NCBI GenBank assembly: GCA_014649575.1
Contig: BMTH01000002.1
Span: 438,423-502,422 of the forward strand
Length of the DNA stretch: 64,000 bases
DNA from: Streptomyces griseoincarnatus
Lineage (GTDB): Bacteria > Actinomycetota > Actinomycetes > Streptomycetales > Streptomycetaceae
Direction of reading: 5' to 3'
This document shows, piece by piece, positions 52,087-60,129 of the stretch; the stretch's first letter is position 1; each line of letters starts with the position of its first letter. A model generated the notes under the pieces. That model made no database searches and was not told where the DNA came from. It saw nothing but the letters and a program-made list of their open reading frames with translations. The position numbers and the translations under genes are program-made.

Positions 52087-53334
52087 TTACCGCTCCGCCG
52101 ACGTCTCCGTCGGGGTCGGGCAGGGGGCGTCGGACGGCGAGGCCGTGGGCTCGGGGCCGGGGGCGGTCGGCTCCGGGGAACAGGGGGGCGAGGTGGTCGG
52201 GTCCGGTGAGGGCTCGGCGCTCCCGGTCGGGGACTCGGCGGGCGGTTCCGTGGGCTCCTGGCTCGTCGGGGGGGCCGACGGCGTGGGGGTCGGGGACGTG
52301 CTGGGCCCGGGGGACGGCGATGGGGGTTCCGGGCTGCCCGGGACGGACGAGGAAGGACGCGGGGACGGTCCCGTGCCGCCGGTGGGGCTCGGCTGCGGTC
52401 CGATGACGACGCCTCCACCGCTTCCCCCGCTGCCGCTGCCGCCGTCGACCGGTTCGGTCGCCGGGGTGTCGCCGCCCGCGCCGGGGCTGCGCGGGACGAC
52501 GCCCTCGCCGTCGGGTACGGCGTGCACCCCACGGCTGTAGAACGCCAGCCAGTACCGGACGAGACGCAGGTAGGAGCGGGAGTGGTTGTAGCTCAGGACC
52601 GCCCGGTCCAGGTCCGCCGGGCGGCGCAGGTCCCGCTCGCCGGCGCACAGGTAGTGGCCGGCCGCCAGCGCCGCGTCGAAGATGTTGTTCGGATCGGCGC
52701 GGCCGTCGCCGTTGCCGTCCGTGCCCCAGCGGGCCCAGGTGGACGGCAGGAACTGCATCGGGCCTACGGCGCGGTCGTAGACGGTGTCGCCGTCGTGGGC
52801 GCCCCCGTCCGTGTCCCGGATCAACGCGAAACCCCGTCCGTCGAGGGGCGGTCCGATGATACGGCCGAGCGTCGTGCCGTTCCCGTCGACCGCGCCGCCG
52901 CGCGCCTGCCCGGACTCGACCTTGCCGATGGCGGCCGGCAGCTCCCAGGGCAGTCGGCAGCCCGGATCCGTCCTGGCGACCGAGGACTCGGCGGCGCGGT
53001 AGGCGCGCAGCACGGTGGCCGGGATGCCCGACTCGGCGCGGACCTGCCGATGCAGCACGGGTGAGGCGGGCGCGGGCGTCGCGGTGCGAAGGGGCGGGAG
53101 CTCGGTGTGGTACGAGCCGTCACCCGGCGGGGCGAGCACCGCGTACGGGTCGCCCGCGGGCGCCGGCCGCCCGCCGTCGCCCGCCGGTTCGGCCCGGGCC
53201 TTCGTGCCGTCCCGGACGAGAGCCGGCCCCTGCGAAGCGGTCAGGGCCGCCATGGCCGCCACGGCGAGCGCACTCGCACGCAGTCCCCTGCGGGCCCGGC
53301 CGGAGTACCGGCGTCGGGATCGTCGAACGGACAT
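52087..53334 (-). CDS. secreted lytic murein transglycosylase
   Basis: A 415-residue exported murein hydrolase of the MltB-like group. A signal (RRGLRASALAVAAMAALTAS) is followed by a catalytic domain at about residues 100-260: LPWELPAAIGKVESGQARGG with the catalytic Glu, YDRAVGPMQFLPSTWARWGT, NIFDAALAAGHYLCAGERDL and AVLSYNHSRSYLRLVRYWLA. The rest is a Pro/Ser/Thr/Gly tail of ~150 residues (PPTSQEPTEPPAESPTGSAE), probably a wall-spanning linker. It cleaves peptidoglycan glycan strands to anhydro ends. ATG 53334 is 8 nt after AGGAG. It is convergent with the aminotransferase gene and has a G-rich repeat array upstream. Confidence 0.9.
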   Translation of the reverse strand: MSVRRSRRRYSGRARRGLRASALAVAAMAALTASQGPALVRDGTKARAEPAGDGGRPAPAGDPYAVLAPPGDGSYHTELPPLRTATPAPASPVLHRQVRAESGIPATVLRAYRAAESSVARTDPGCRLPWELPAAIGKVESGQARGGAVDGNGTTLGRIIGPPLDGRGFALIRDTDGGAHDGDTVYDRAVGPMQFLPSTWARWGTDGNGDGRADPNNIFDAALAAGHYLCAGERDLRRPADLDRAVLSYNHSRSYLRLVRYWLAFYSRGVHAVPDGEGVVPRSPGAGGDTPATEPVDGGSGSGGSGGGVVIGPQPSPTGGTGPSPRPSSSVPGSPEPPSPSPGPSTSPTPTPSAPPTSQEPTEPPAESPTGSAEPSPDPTTSPPCSPEPTAPGPEPTASPSDAPCPTPTETSAER

Positions 53335-53877
53335 GGGCGTCACTCCTGTCGGATCCGGATGCGGTGCGATGTCCCTGCGGGTGCGGGCGTGCGGGGTGCG
53401 GGGTGATGCGGTGCCTCTGCGGGCGCGGACGTGCGGGGTGGTGCCGTGCCTTTGCGGGTGCGGGCGTGCGGGGTGGTGCGTCGCCCCTGCGGGAGCGGAC
53501 GTGCGGGGTGCCGGGTGATGCGATGTCCCTGCGGGTGCGGGCGTGCGGGGTGGTGCGGTGCCTCTGCGGGTGCGGGCGTGCCGGGTGGTGCGGCGCCCCT
53601 GCGGGCGCGGACGTGCGGGGTGCCGGTGGTGCGGGGAGCCTGTGGTCGCGGGGCGTTCGGGGTGCTGCCAGGTGGTGTGAGGGCCTGGGTGCGGGCGGTG
53701 CGGGTGCCGGTGGTACCCGGAGGTGCGGTGTGTGCGGGGTGCCGGGCGGTGCCGGGGGCCTGCGGTGTTCGGCGGTCCGGTGGTGGGGACGGTGCGGGTG
53801 GCCGGCAGGGGCGGGCGGTGCCGGTGAAGCGCCTGGGGTGCGGGGCGGGCGCCGAGGCCGCCCGCGTCGCCCTGCGG
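53335..53877. other. 543-bp G-rich noncoding gap
   Basis: Between the transglycosylase start and the last mce-associated gene. The plus strand is strongly G over C and is mostly made of the satellite at 53375-53640 with decayed copies to about 53830. ORFs on both strands here are low-complexity by-products: the satellite periods (35, 42, 112) do not preserve a reading frame. It must also contain the transglycosylase promoter; I cannot place it. Confidence 0.75.
53375..53640 (+). repeat. G-rich satellite with 35/42-bp subunits and 112-bp superunit
   Basis: CTGCGGG-type subunit starts occur at 53375, 53417, 53452, 53487, 53529, 53564 and 53599, spaced 42, 35, 35, 42, 35, 35. All are multiples of 7, and the pattern repeats every 112 bp. 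The base unit is a degenerate GTGCGGG heptamer. Similar but worn sequence continues to about 53830. Confidence 0.85.
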
Positions 53878-54573
53878 CTAGGTGCGACCGAAGGTGTCCA
53901 GGGCCGTGACGAGCCAGCGGCCGTCACGGTGCACGGCGTCCACCGCGAGCATCGCCGCCGCGTACACGCCGTCGTCCTGTTCCGCCTCCGCCTTCCCTCC
54001 GGCGGTGGCCACGCTGCTCTGGTCGGCGTAGACGAGCACCCGCGCCCGGTCGCCGTCGATCCGTTCGACCGCGGTCTCGGTGACCGCCGTGGTGATCACC
54101 GCCTTCCGCGCGTCGGCCCGCTCACGGACGTCGGTGAACAGGTCCCGGTGCTGGGCGACGGCCTTCCCGGTCAGGAGATCCTTCGCGGCCCTGTCGAAGG
54201 CCGCGGGATCCGCGTGGTCGTAGGAGAACAGCCGGTCGACGGCCTCGGCCACCTGCCCCTTGACCTCACTGGTGCGGGCGACGTCGGTCAACGCGGTGTT
54301 GCTCCGCGCGGGTTCGGCGCGCAGCGACTCGGCCTCCGCGTGGGCCCAGCCCGCGAAGGCGCCGAGGAGCACGGTCAGCCCGCAGAGCGCCACCAGGCCC
54401 CAAGGGCGGCGCGCGCGGGGCCGGGCGGGGCCGCTCGCCCTCTCCGCCGTCGCTTCGGGCCCGCGGGGCGCGGCCGCACGGCGCGTGCCGGGCCGGACCT
54501 CCACGACCCGCGGGCGGGCGGCGCGGGCCTGGCGGAGTCGCTGGCGGTTGATGTGGTGACGGGTCGTCGACAT
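53878..54573 (-). CDS. Mce-associated membrane protein (fourth of four)
   Basis: 231-residue Mce-associated protein. A basic, Arg/Ala/Pro-rich cytoplasmic N-terminus (~58 residues) precedes one helix (about 59-78, LVALCGLTVLLGAFAGWAHA), then an extracytoplasmic domain (SNTALTDVARTSEVKGQVAE, FSYDHADPAAFDRAAKDLLT, LVYADQSSVATA, RDGRWLVTALDTF) of the SnoaL/NTF2-like Mas type. It is similar to the second Mas gene (55199), not to its immediate neighbour. Mas proteins are thought to stabilise the Mce transporter. ATG follows GAGGAGGACACCCACC. It is the last gene of the leftward mce operon. Confidence 0.85.
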   Translation of the reverse strand: MSTTRHHINRQRLRQARAARPRVVEVRPGTRRAAAPRGPEATAERASGPARPRARRPWGLVALCGLTVLLGAFAGWAHAEAESLRAEPARSNTALTDVARTSEVKGQVAEAVDRLFSYDHADPAAFDRAAKDLLTGKAVAQHRDLFTDVRERADARKAVITTAVTETAVERIDGDRARVLVYADQSSVATAGGKAEAEQDDGVYAAAMLAVDAVHRDGRWLVTALDTFGRT

Positions 54574-54624
54574 GGTGGGTGTCCTCCTCGCTGCGGCCGG
54601 CCGGCACGGTGCGGTAGGGGCCGG

Positions 54625-55173
54625 TCAGCCGGCCGGTGCGCCGCCGACGGGGGCCTGGCCGAGAGCGCTCAGCTTCCAGCGGCCGTCGGTCCGGGTGAGT
54701 TCGCCGAGCATGCGGCTGTCCTTGTCGGTCCGGGTTCCGTCGGCCGCCCGGACGGTGACGCGCAGGGCGACCAGCACGCGGGCACGCCCGGCCCGGTCGT
54801 CGAGTTCGGTGACGGCTCCGGACAGCACCCGGGCCGTGCTGACCGTCTCCGCCTCCTTCACCTGGCCGGCGAAGGCGTCCCTGCCGGCGGTGAGTTGCTC
54901 GCGCAGCTCTCCCGTCGTCGACGCCTCCCAGAGGTCGAGTCCCCGGTCCAGGTCACGGTGGTCGAGGGTGTTGAGGTTCTGCACGGCCTGCTCCCCCGCG
55001 GCGAGCGCCCGGTCCCGCTGCACGGCGTAGGCGGCCCGGTCGTCGTGGGCCGCGTCGTACCAGTCCTGGCCCGCCCACGCGGCGAAACCGCCGGCGACGA
55101 GGGCGAGGGCGAGGGCCGGCGCGTACGGCGTCCGCAGACGGCGCGGCACGCGGCGGCGGGCCGGTCGTTCCAT
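54625..55173 (-). CDS. Mce-associated membrane protein (third)
   Basis: 182-residue short Mas protein: a basic start, one helix at about 18-36 (PALALALVAGGFAAWAG), then DDRAAYAVQRDRALAAGEQA, LDLWEASTTGELREQLTAGR and TRTDGRWKLSALG. It closely parallels the first Mas gene (55966) in length and motifs. ATG 55173 follows GGAGCACCTC; the ORF extends 24 nt upstream without support. A 25-nt gap separates it from the second Mas gene upstream and a 51-nt gap from the fourth downstream. Confidence 0.84.
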   Translation of the reverse strand: MERPARRRVPRRLRTPYAPALALALVAGGFAAWAGQDWYDAAHDDRAAYAVQRDRALAAGEQAVQNLNTLDHRDLDRGLDLWEASTTGELREQLTAGRDAFAGQVKEAETVSTARVLSGAVTELDDRAGRARVLVALRVTVRAADGTRTDKDSRMLGELTRTDGRWKLSALGQAPVGGAPAG

Positions 55174-55198
55174 GAGGTGCTCCTGTCTCCCGCGCATG

Positions 55199-55969
55199 TC
55201 AGCGGGGTTCGATGTCGACGATCCGCCACCGGTCGTCCTCGAGCCGTGCCGTGACCGTGAGCTGCGCCGCCGCGGTGGTCGCCGCGTCCTCGCCGCGGCG
55301 GGAGGTCTGGTCGAGGAAGACCAGCAGGCGGGCCCGGTCGCCGTCGAGTTCCACCACGCCGGTGCGGACGGCGCGGGTGCTCAGGGTGACGCGCTGTGCG
55401 GTGAGGTCCTCGCGGACGCGGTCGAAGAGGGCGGTGTACTGGCGGGCGGCCTTCCCGTCGAGGGCGGTGCGTGCGGAGCGCTCGGTGGCGGCGGTGCCGT
55501 CGGGCGTGTAGGAGAAGATCCGGGCGAGGGCGTTGCCGACGTCCCCGGCGACCCGGCTGGTGGCCTCGGTGTCGGTGAGCGCCCGGTTGCGGGCGGACTC
55601 GTCCGACCGCAACTGGTGGGCCGCGTGAAGGAAGCCGCAGCCGCCGAGGACCAGGACCGCGGTGGTCCCCGCTGCCACGGCCCGCAGGCGCGGGCCCCGC
55701 GAACGGCTGTCGCGTGGACGGCCGTTCCCCGGACGCCCGCCGGGGCCGTCGCCGGGCTCTGCCCCGGACGGCTCCTCGCGGCGCCCGGCGCCGGGCACGG
55801 CCCCGGAGGACCGCTCGTCCAAGGCGTCGGCCTCGGCGGACGCGTCCTCCGGCACGTCGACGCCTGGCTCCGCCTCCGGGGCCGGCGTCTCCGGTCTCTC
55901 ACCGGCGGCGTCCCGTCCCGAACCGGGCTCGCGGGCACCGGCCCCGCGGGACAGCCACGTCCGTGTCAT
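55199..55969 (-). CDS. Mce-associated membrane protein (second)
   Basis: 256-residue Mas protein with a long acidic/Pro-rich cytoplasmic lead (about 92 residues), one helix (about 95-113, AVAAGTTAVLVLGGCGFLHA) and the Mas domain: ARNRALTDTEATSRVAGDVG, IFSYTPDGTAATERSARTAL, DGKAARQYTALFDRVREDL, LLVFLDQTSRRGED and DDRWRIVDIEPR. It pairs with the fourth Mas protein. Its start overlaps the first Mas gene by 4 nt. Confidence 0.85.
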   Translation of the reverse strand: MTRTWLSRGAGAREPGSGRDAAGERPETPAPEAEPGVDVPEDASAEADALDERSSGAVPGAGRREEPSGAEPGDGPGGRPGNGRPRDSRSRGPRLRAVAAGTTAVLVLGGCGFLHAAHQLRSDESARNRALTDTEATSRVAGDVGNALARIFSYTPDGTAATERSARTALDGKAARQYTALFDRVREDLTAQRVTLSTRAVRTGVVELDGDRARLLVFLDQTSRRGEDAATTAAAQLTVTARLEDDRWRIVDIEPR

Positions 55970-56481
55970 CGGTCCCCCTCCTCCCTCTCCCCCTGGACCG
56001 GGACGGCGCTGAGCGCCTTCACCTTCCAGACGTCCTCGCCGGTGCGGGTCAGGACCGCCTCCAGGCGCTTGCGGTCGACGGCCGGCTTCCCCGCCCCGGC
56101 CGGGGTGGTCTCGACGCGGACGGTGGCGATGAGCTTCGCCGTGCCGGAGCGGGTGTCGAGCGCCGTGACGGCGGCCTCGGTCACCGTGCCGCGCGCCGAG
56201 GCGCCCGCCCGGGCCGCGGTGGCGCCGAGCTCCTCGCGCAGCGGCCCGGTGGAGACGCCGCGCCAGTCCCGGACGCTCCCCTCGGCACGCTGCCGGGTGG
56301 AGGCGTCGATCGTGGTGAGCACGGCGAGGGCCCGGCGCCCGTCGGCGAGCGCCGTGTCCCGTTCCCTGCCGTACGCGAGACCGTCGTCGGCGCGTGCCTG
56401 GGCGTACGTCCAGGCGCTCGTGCCGCAGAAGCCGAGGGCCAGGGCGAGTCCCGCCCCGGCGAGGATCCGGGCCCGCCTCAT
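55966..56481 (-). CDS. Mce-associated membrane protein (first)
   Basis: 171-residue short Mas protein with one N-terminal helix (about 6-26, ILAGAGLALALGFCGTSAWT) and an outer domain with DDGLAYGRERDTALADGRRA, VRDWRGVSTGPLREELGATA and TRTGEDVWKVKALSAVPVQG. It resembles the third Mas protein. Both ends overlap neighbours by 4 nt (mceF upstream, the second Mas gene downstream), so it is firmly in the operon. Confidence 0.85.
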   Translation of the reverse strand: MRRARILAGAGLALALGFCGTSAWTYAQARADDGLAYGRERDTALADGRRALAVLTTIDASTRQRAEGSVRDWRGVSTGPLREELGATAARAGASARGTVTEAAVTALDTRSGTAKLIATVRVETTPAGAGKPAVDRKRLEAVLTRTGEDVWKVKALSAVPVQGEREEGDR

Positions 56482-57773
56482 CGGGTGCCTCCCGTGGCGG
56501 GCGCGAGGACGTGCGTCAGGTCGCGCGGCGCCTCGCCGCTCTGTCCGGGCAGGGCGAGCGCGCCGGGCGGCGCCGCACCGCCGGACCGGCGCGCCGTGCC
56601 GTCGCCGCTGCCGCTGCCGCTGCCGGAGGGCAGGGAGCCGGGGCGGGCCGGTTCGGGCGCCGCGCCGCCCTTCGGGGCGTTGGCCGCGCCGCGCACGTTC
56701 TTGCCCGTGGACGGCTGGGCGGTGCAGCCCGCGCCGGTGTTCAGGGGCGGTGCGGTGCCGAGGTCGAGGCCGTTGCGGTAGCGCGTGGCGCCGTACCCGA
56801 CGGTGCAGGGCAGGGGGTCGAAGAAGGTGACGGCCATGCCGAGGTTCAGCTTCCCTCCGTCGACGGCGGTGGAGCCGGCGGAGACGACCGCCGGGTAGGT
56901 CACGAGCAGTTCCTCGATGCCCCGCTGCCGGGTGACGGCCACCTCGGCGGTGGTGAGCAGGTTGGCGAGCACGACGCCGAGGCTCGGGTCGAGGTCCCGC
57001 AGCACGCCGCTGACCTGGGTGGCGGCCTCCGGGGTGACCGCGAGGAGACGGCGCAGGTCGGCGTCGGACCCCTTGAGGGCGCGGGCCAGCTCCTCCGCGC
57101 CCCGGGCGAAGCCGCGGATCGCCGCGCCCTCCTGCGCCTGGGTGCGCAGCACGGTCTCGCCGTCGTTGATGAGGAGGACGGTGGACGGCAGAGCGCGGTC
57201 GGCGGCCTCGACGAAGTCGCTGCCGCTGTCGAGCAGCACCTGGAGGTCGTCGCCGTGCCCCTCGAAGGCCTCCCCCAACTCGTCGACGACCGTGCGCAGA
57301 TCGTCCTGCGGCACCGACCGCACCAGGTCGTCCACACTGGCGAGGACGTCGGTGACGGGGGCGGGCACCTGGGTGTCCGCCTGGTCGATGCGGGCGCCGT
57401 CCGTCAGGTAGGGGGAGCCGTCACTCTCGGGCCGCAGGTCGATGTACTGCTCGCCCACGGCGGAGAGCGCGGCGACCACGGCCTTGGTGTCGGCGGGGAT
57501 GCGGGGCGCCGACTTCTTGATCCGCAGCTCGGCGACGACCCCGTCGTCGGTGAGGCGGACAGGGCCGACGCGGCCCACCGAGACGCCTCGGTAGGTGACG
57601 TCGGCGTGGGTGAACAGGCCGCCCGTGCGCGGCAGTCGCACGTCGACGGTGTAGTGGTCGGCGACGCCGACGTAGCGGCCGAGGTCGGCGTAGCGGATGC
57701 CCAGGTAGGACAGGGCGAGCACGGCGACGAGGAGGAAGGCGAGGTTCTTCAGCCGTACGGCGAGGGTGATCAC
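56478..57773 (-). CDS. mceF: MceF-type substrate-binding protein
   Basis: 431-residue Mce protein, last of six. Signal-anchor at about 5-27 (VRLKNLAFLLVAVLALSYLG), then the MCE/MlaD domain (YTVDVRLPRTGGLFTHADVT, YRGVSVGRVGPVRLTDDGVV, DTKAVVAALSAVGEQYIDLR), a long helical region (about 140-290) and a Gly/Pro/Ser-rich tail with two Cys. Mce proteins form a hexameric tunnel that carries lipids or sterols to the YrbE permease. Four-nt overlaps join it to mceE and the first Mas gene. Confidence 0.92.
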   Translation of the reverse strand: MITLAVRLKNLAFLLVAVLALSYLGIRYADLGRYVGVADHYTVDVRLPRTGGLFTHADVTYRGVSVGRVGPVRLTDDGVVAELRIKKSAPRIPADTKAVVAALSAVGEQYIDLRPESDGSPYLTDGARIDQADTQVPAPVTDVLASVDDLVRSVPQDDLRTVVDELGEAFEGHGDDLQVLLDSGSDFVEAADRALPSTVLLINDGETVLRTQAQEGAAIRGFARGAEELARALKGSDADLRRLLAVTPEAATQVSGVLRDLDPSLGVVLANLLTTAEVAVTRQRGIEELLVTYPAVVSAGSTAVDGGKLNLGMAVTFFDPLPCTVGYGATRYRNGLDLGTAPPLNTGAGCTAQPSTGKNVRGAANAPKGGAAPEPARPGSLPSGSGSGSGDGTARRSGGAAPPGALALPGQSGEAPRDLTHVLAPATGGTR

Positions 57774-59092
57774 GAGCCGTCACCCGCCTCCGGGGACGCC
57801 GGTGCGGTGCCCGCGCCGGCGGTGGTCGCGGACACGGAGGGCAGCGGCAGCGGGGACGAATCCCGCGACGGGGAGCCGGAGGAAGCGGCCGGGTCCGCCG
57901 AACCTCCCGTCTTCCGGCCGCTGTTGCCGGAGGGGCGTCCCTCGCCGGCGGCGCCCGCCCCGCCGCGCGCCGCGGGGGCGGGGCCCGTGGAGGGGAGCGG
58001 GTCGTCGATCGGCGGGATGACCTCGGTTCCCGGCACGGCGACCACGCTCAGGTAGGCGTTGAGGTAGTCGCCCTTCACGCCGCTCAGCACCTCGTCGGTG
58101 AACGGGTAGGTCACCAGCACCTGGAGCGCGTCGGGCAGGTCCGCGCCGGCGTCGGCGAGTTCCTTCAGCGTCGGCGCGAGGGCTCTGAGGTCGGCGATCA
58201 TGTCGTCCTTGCTCGCGGCGACGGTGGACACGGCGACGCCGGAGAGCGTGTCGAGGGAGCGCAGCATGGTGAGCAGGGAGCCGCGCTGTCGCTCCAGTGT
58301 CCTCAGTCCGGGCGAGAGGCCGGTGAGGACGGTTCCGACGTCGTCCTTGCGGTGGGCCAGGGTGGAGGAGAGCCGGTTGACGGCGTCGAGCGCGTCGGTG
58401 ATGTCCCCCCGGTGGTCGTCGAGGTCGGTCACCAGGGTGTTGACCCTTCGGAGCATGGAGCGGACCTCGGGTTCCCGGCCGCCGAGCGCCGCGTTCAGTT
58501 CCCGGGTGATGGTGCGGAGCTGGTTGACGCCGCCGCCGTTGAGCAGCAGGGACAGCGCGCCGAACACCTCCTCCACCTCGGTGCTGCGGCTGGTGCGGGA
58601 CAGCGGGATGACGCTCCCGTCGGAGAGCCGGCCGTTCCCGCCGCCGGGCGGGGCGGCGAGCTGCACGTACTTCTCGCCCAGGAGGCTGGACTGTCCCAGG
58701 CGCGCGGTGGCGTCGGCGGGCAGCCGCACGTCGCCGTTGATCCGCATGGTGACGCGGGCCGTCCAGTCGTCGCCGAGTTCGATGCGGCTGATCCGGCCGA
58801 CGGCGACGTCGTTGACCCGTACCGCGGAGTGCGGGACGAGGCTGAGGACGTCGTCGAGTTCGGCGGTGACGGTGTAGGGACGGTCGCCGAGGTCGGCGCC
58901 GCCGGGCAGCGGCAGGTCCTCGACGCCGCCGAAACCGCGGGGCAGGACGGTGACGCCGCCGACGGCGAGGGTGAAGCCGAGGGCGAGGGCGATCAGTCCG
59001 GCCATGGTCAGGCCCGCCACCCGGCCGGTGGTGAGGGCGCCGCGTCCGAGCGCCGAGGCGGCGCGTTCGCCGGTCCGGGTGCCGCGTCTCAT
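57770..59092 (-). CDS. mceE: MceE-type protein lacking the lipobox cysteine
   Basis: 440-residue Mce protein in the MceE position. A hydrophobic segment at about 25-50 (VAGLTMAGLIALALGFTLAV) leads into GFGGVEDLPLPGGADLGDRP, which matches the LPLPG motif that follows the lipid-modified Cys in mycobacterial MceE. Here no Cys is present, so it should be a signal-anchored protein. The MCE domain is VTAELDDVLSLVPHSAVRVN and DVAVGRISRIELGDDWTARV; the helical region and a Pro/Ser/Gly tail follow. The start is ATG 59092, overlapping mceD by 4 nt; the ORF extends to 60136 through mceD but that is a shadow. Confidence 0.9.
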   Translation of the reverse strand: MRRGTRTGERAASALGRGALTTGRVAGLTMAGLIALALGFTLAVGGVTVLPRGFGGVEDLPLPGGADLGDRPYTVTAELDDVLSLVPHSAVRVNDVAVGRISRIELGDDWTARVTMRINGDVRLPADATARLGQSSLLGEKYVQLAAPPGGGNGRLSDGSVIPLSRTSRSTEVEEVFGALSLLLNGGGVNQLRTITRELNAALGGREPEVRSMLRRVNTLVTDLDDHRGDITDALDAVNRLSSTLAHRKDDVGTVLTGLSPGLRTLERQRGSLLTMLRSLDTLSGVAVSTVAASKDDMIADLRALAPTLKELADAGADLPDALQVLVTYPFTDEVLSGVKGDYLNAYLSVVAVPGTEVIPPIDDPLPSTGPAPAARGGAGAAGEGRPSGNSGRKTGGSADPAASSGSPSRDSSPLPLPSVSATTAGAGTAPASPEAGDGS

Positions 59093-60129
59093 CTCTCCCC
59101 CTTCCGCTCGGCGGCGGGTGCGTCGCCGCTGACGGCGGCGCCGGTGGCGGGCAGCGGCAGCAGGGGGCCGCCCATGCTGATCTCGTTGAGGTTCGCGCGG
59201 CCGTCGAGGGTGCGGGTGTCGGGGTTGTAGGCGTTCACGACGTTGCCGGCGGCGAGCGGCGCCACGTCCAGGGCCTCGGCCAGCGAGACCCGTTGCTCGA
59301 CGAGGGTGCGGGTGAGGGGGACGAGCCGGTCGACGTTCTTCTTCAGCTCGCCGCGGTTGTCCTCGATGAAGGTCTTCACCTGGCCGAGGGCCTTGCCGAG
59401 TTCGTCGAGCGCGCCGGTGAGGTCGTCCTTGTTGTCGGCGAAGAAGCCGACGACCTCGTCGAGGCGTTCCTGCGCGGTGCGCACGTCGGTGTCCTTGTCC
59501 TTGAGCATGGTGGTGAAGGTCTGGAGGCTGCGGAGCGTGCGGAACAGGTCGCCGCTGCTGCCGTCCAGGGTCTTGGCCGCCTTGCCGAACTCCTCGACGC
59601 CGTCGCCGACGGCCTTGCCGTTGCCGTCTAGGTTGGCGGCGCCGGTCCGCAGCAGTCCGGAGAGGGCGCCCTCGGCGTTGGCGCCGTCCGGGCCGAGCGC
59701 GTCGGCGAGTGAGGTGATCGAGTCGTAGATCTGGTCGATCTCGACCGGGACGCGGTTGCGGGATGCGGGCAGGACGGCGCCGTCGGCGAGGGCGGGACCG
59801 GTGCTGTGGGCGGGGGTGAGCTGCACGTAGCGGTCGGCGACGACGCTGGGGGCGACGACGACGGCCCGCGCGTTCTCGGGAACCTTGGTCCCTTCGTCGA
59901 GGCGCAGGTCCACGCGGACGGTGGTGCCCTGCGGCCGCACCGATTCCACCTCGCCGACCCGCACGCCGAGGATGCGCAGGTCGGATCCGGCGTGGACGCC
60001 GACGACGCGGTCGAAGTAGGCGGTGAGGCGCAGGCCGTCGGGGGTGAGGGCCGAGGCGGCGGCCAGTCCGCCGGCGGCCAGCACGACCAGGGCGAGCAGT
60101 CCGCCGAGGATCTTTCTGCGTCGGGTCAT
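59089..60129 (-). CDS. mceD: MceD-type substrate-binding protein
   Basis: 346-residue Mce protein. Signal-anchor about 7-28 (ILGGLLALVVLAAGGLAAAS), MCE domain LRLTAYFDRVVGVHAGSDLR, ILGVRVGEVESVRPQGTTVR, AVVVAPSVVADRYVQLTPAH, then a long helical region with RTLRSLQTFTTMLKDKDTDV. It ends in SMGGPLLPLPATG. No Cys in the mature part. Overlaps mceC and mceE by 4 nt each. Confidence 0.93.
   Translation of the reverse strand: MTRRRKILGGLLALVVLAAGGLAAASALTPDGLRLTAYFDRVVGVHAGSDLRILGVRVGEVESVRPQGTTVRVDLRLDEGTKVPENARAVVVAPSVVADRYVQLTPAHSTGPALADGAVLPASRNRVPVEIDQIYDSITSLADALGPDGANAEGALSGLLRTGAANLDGNGKAVGDGVEEFGKAAKTLDGSSGDLFRTLRSLQTFTTMLKDKDTDVRTAQERLDEVVGFFADNKDDLTGALDELGKALGQVKTFIEDNRGELKKNVDRLVPLTRTLVEQRVSLAEALDVAPLAAGNVVNAYNPDTRTLDGRANLNEISMGGPLLPLPATGAAVSGDAPAAERKGER

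Noticed and set aside
53375-53640. CRISPR-like array or iteron origin
   Set aside because: No constant repeat with unique spacers; subunits are degenerate heptamer expansions. No replication initiator gene nearby.
53061-53909. ORFs on both strands through the G-rich satellite (also 53431-55254 and 53340-53927)
   Set aside because: The repeat periods of 35, 42 and 112 bp shift the frame, so no selection for protein is possible; composition is Cys/Gly/Arg or Pro/Thr only.
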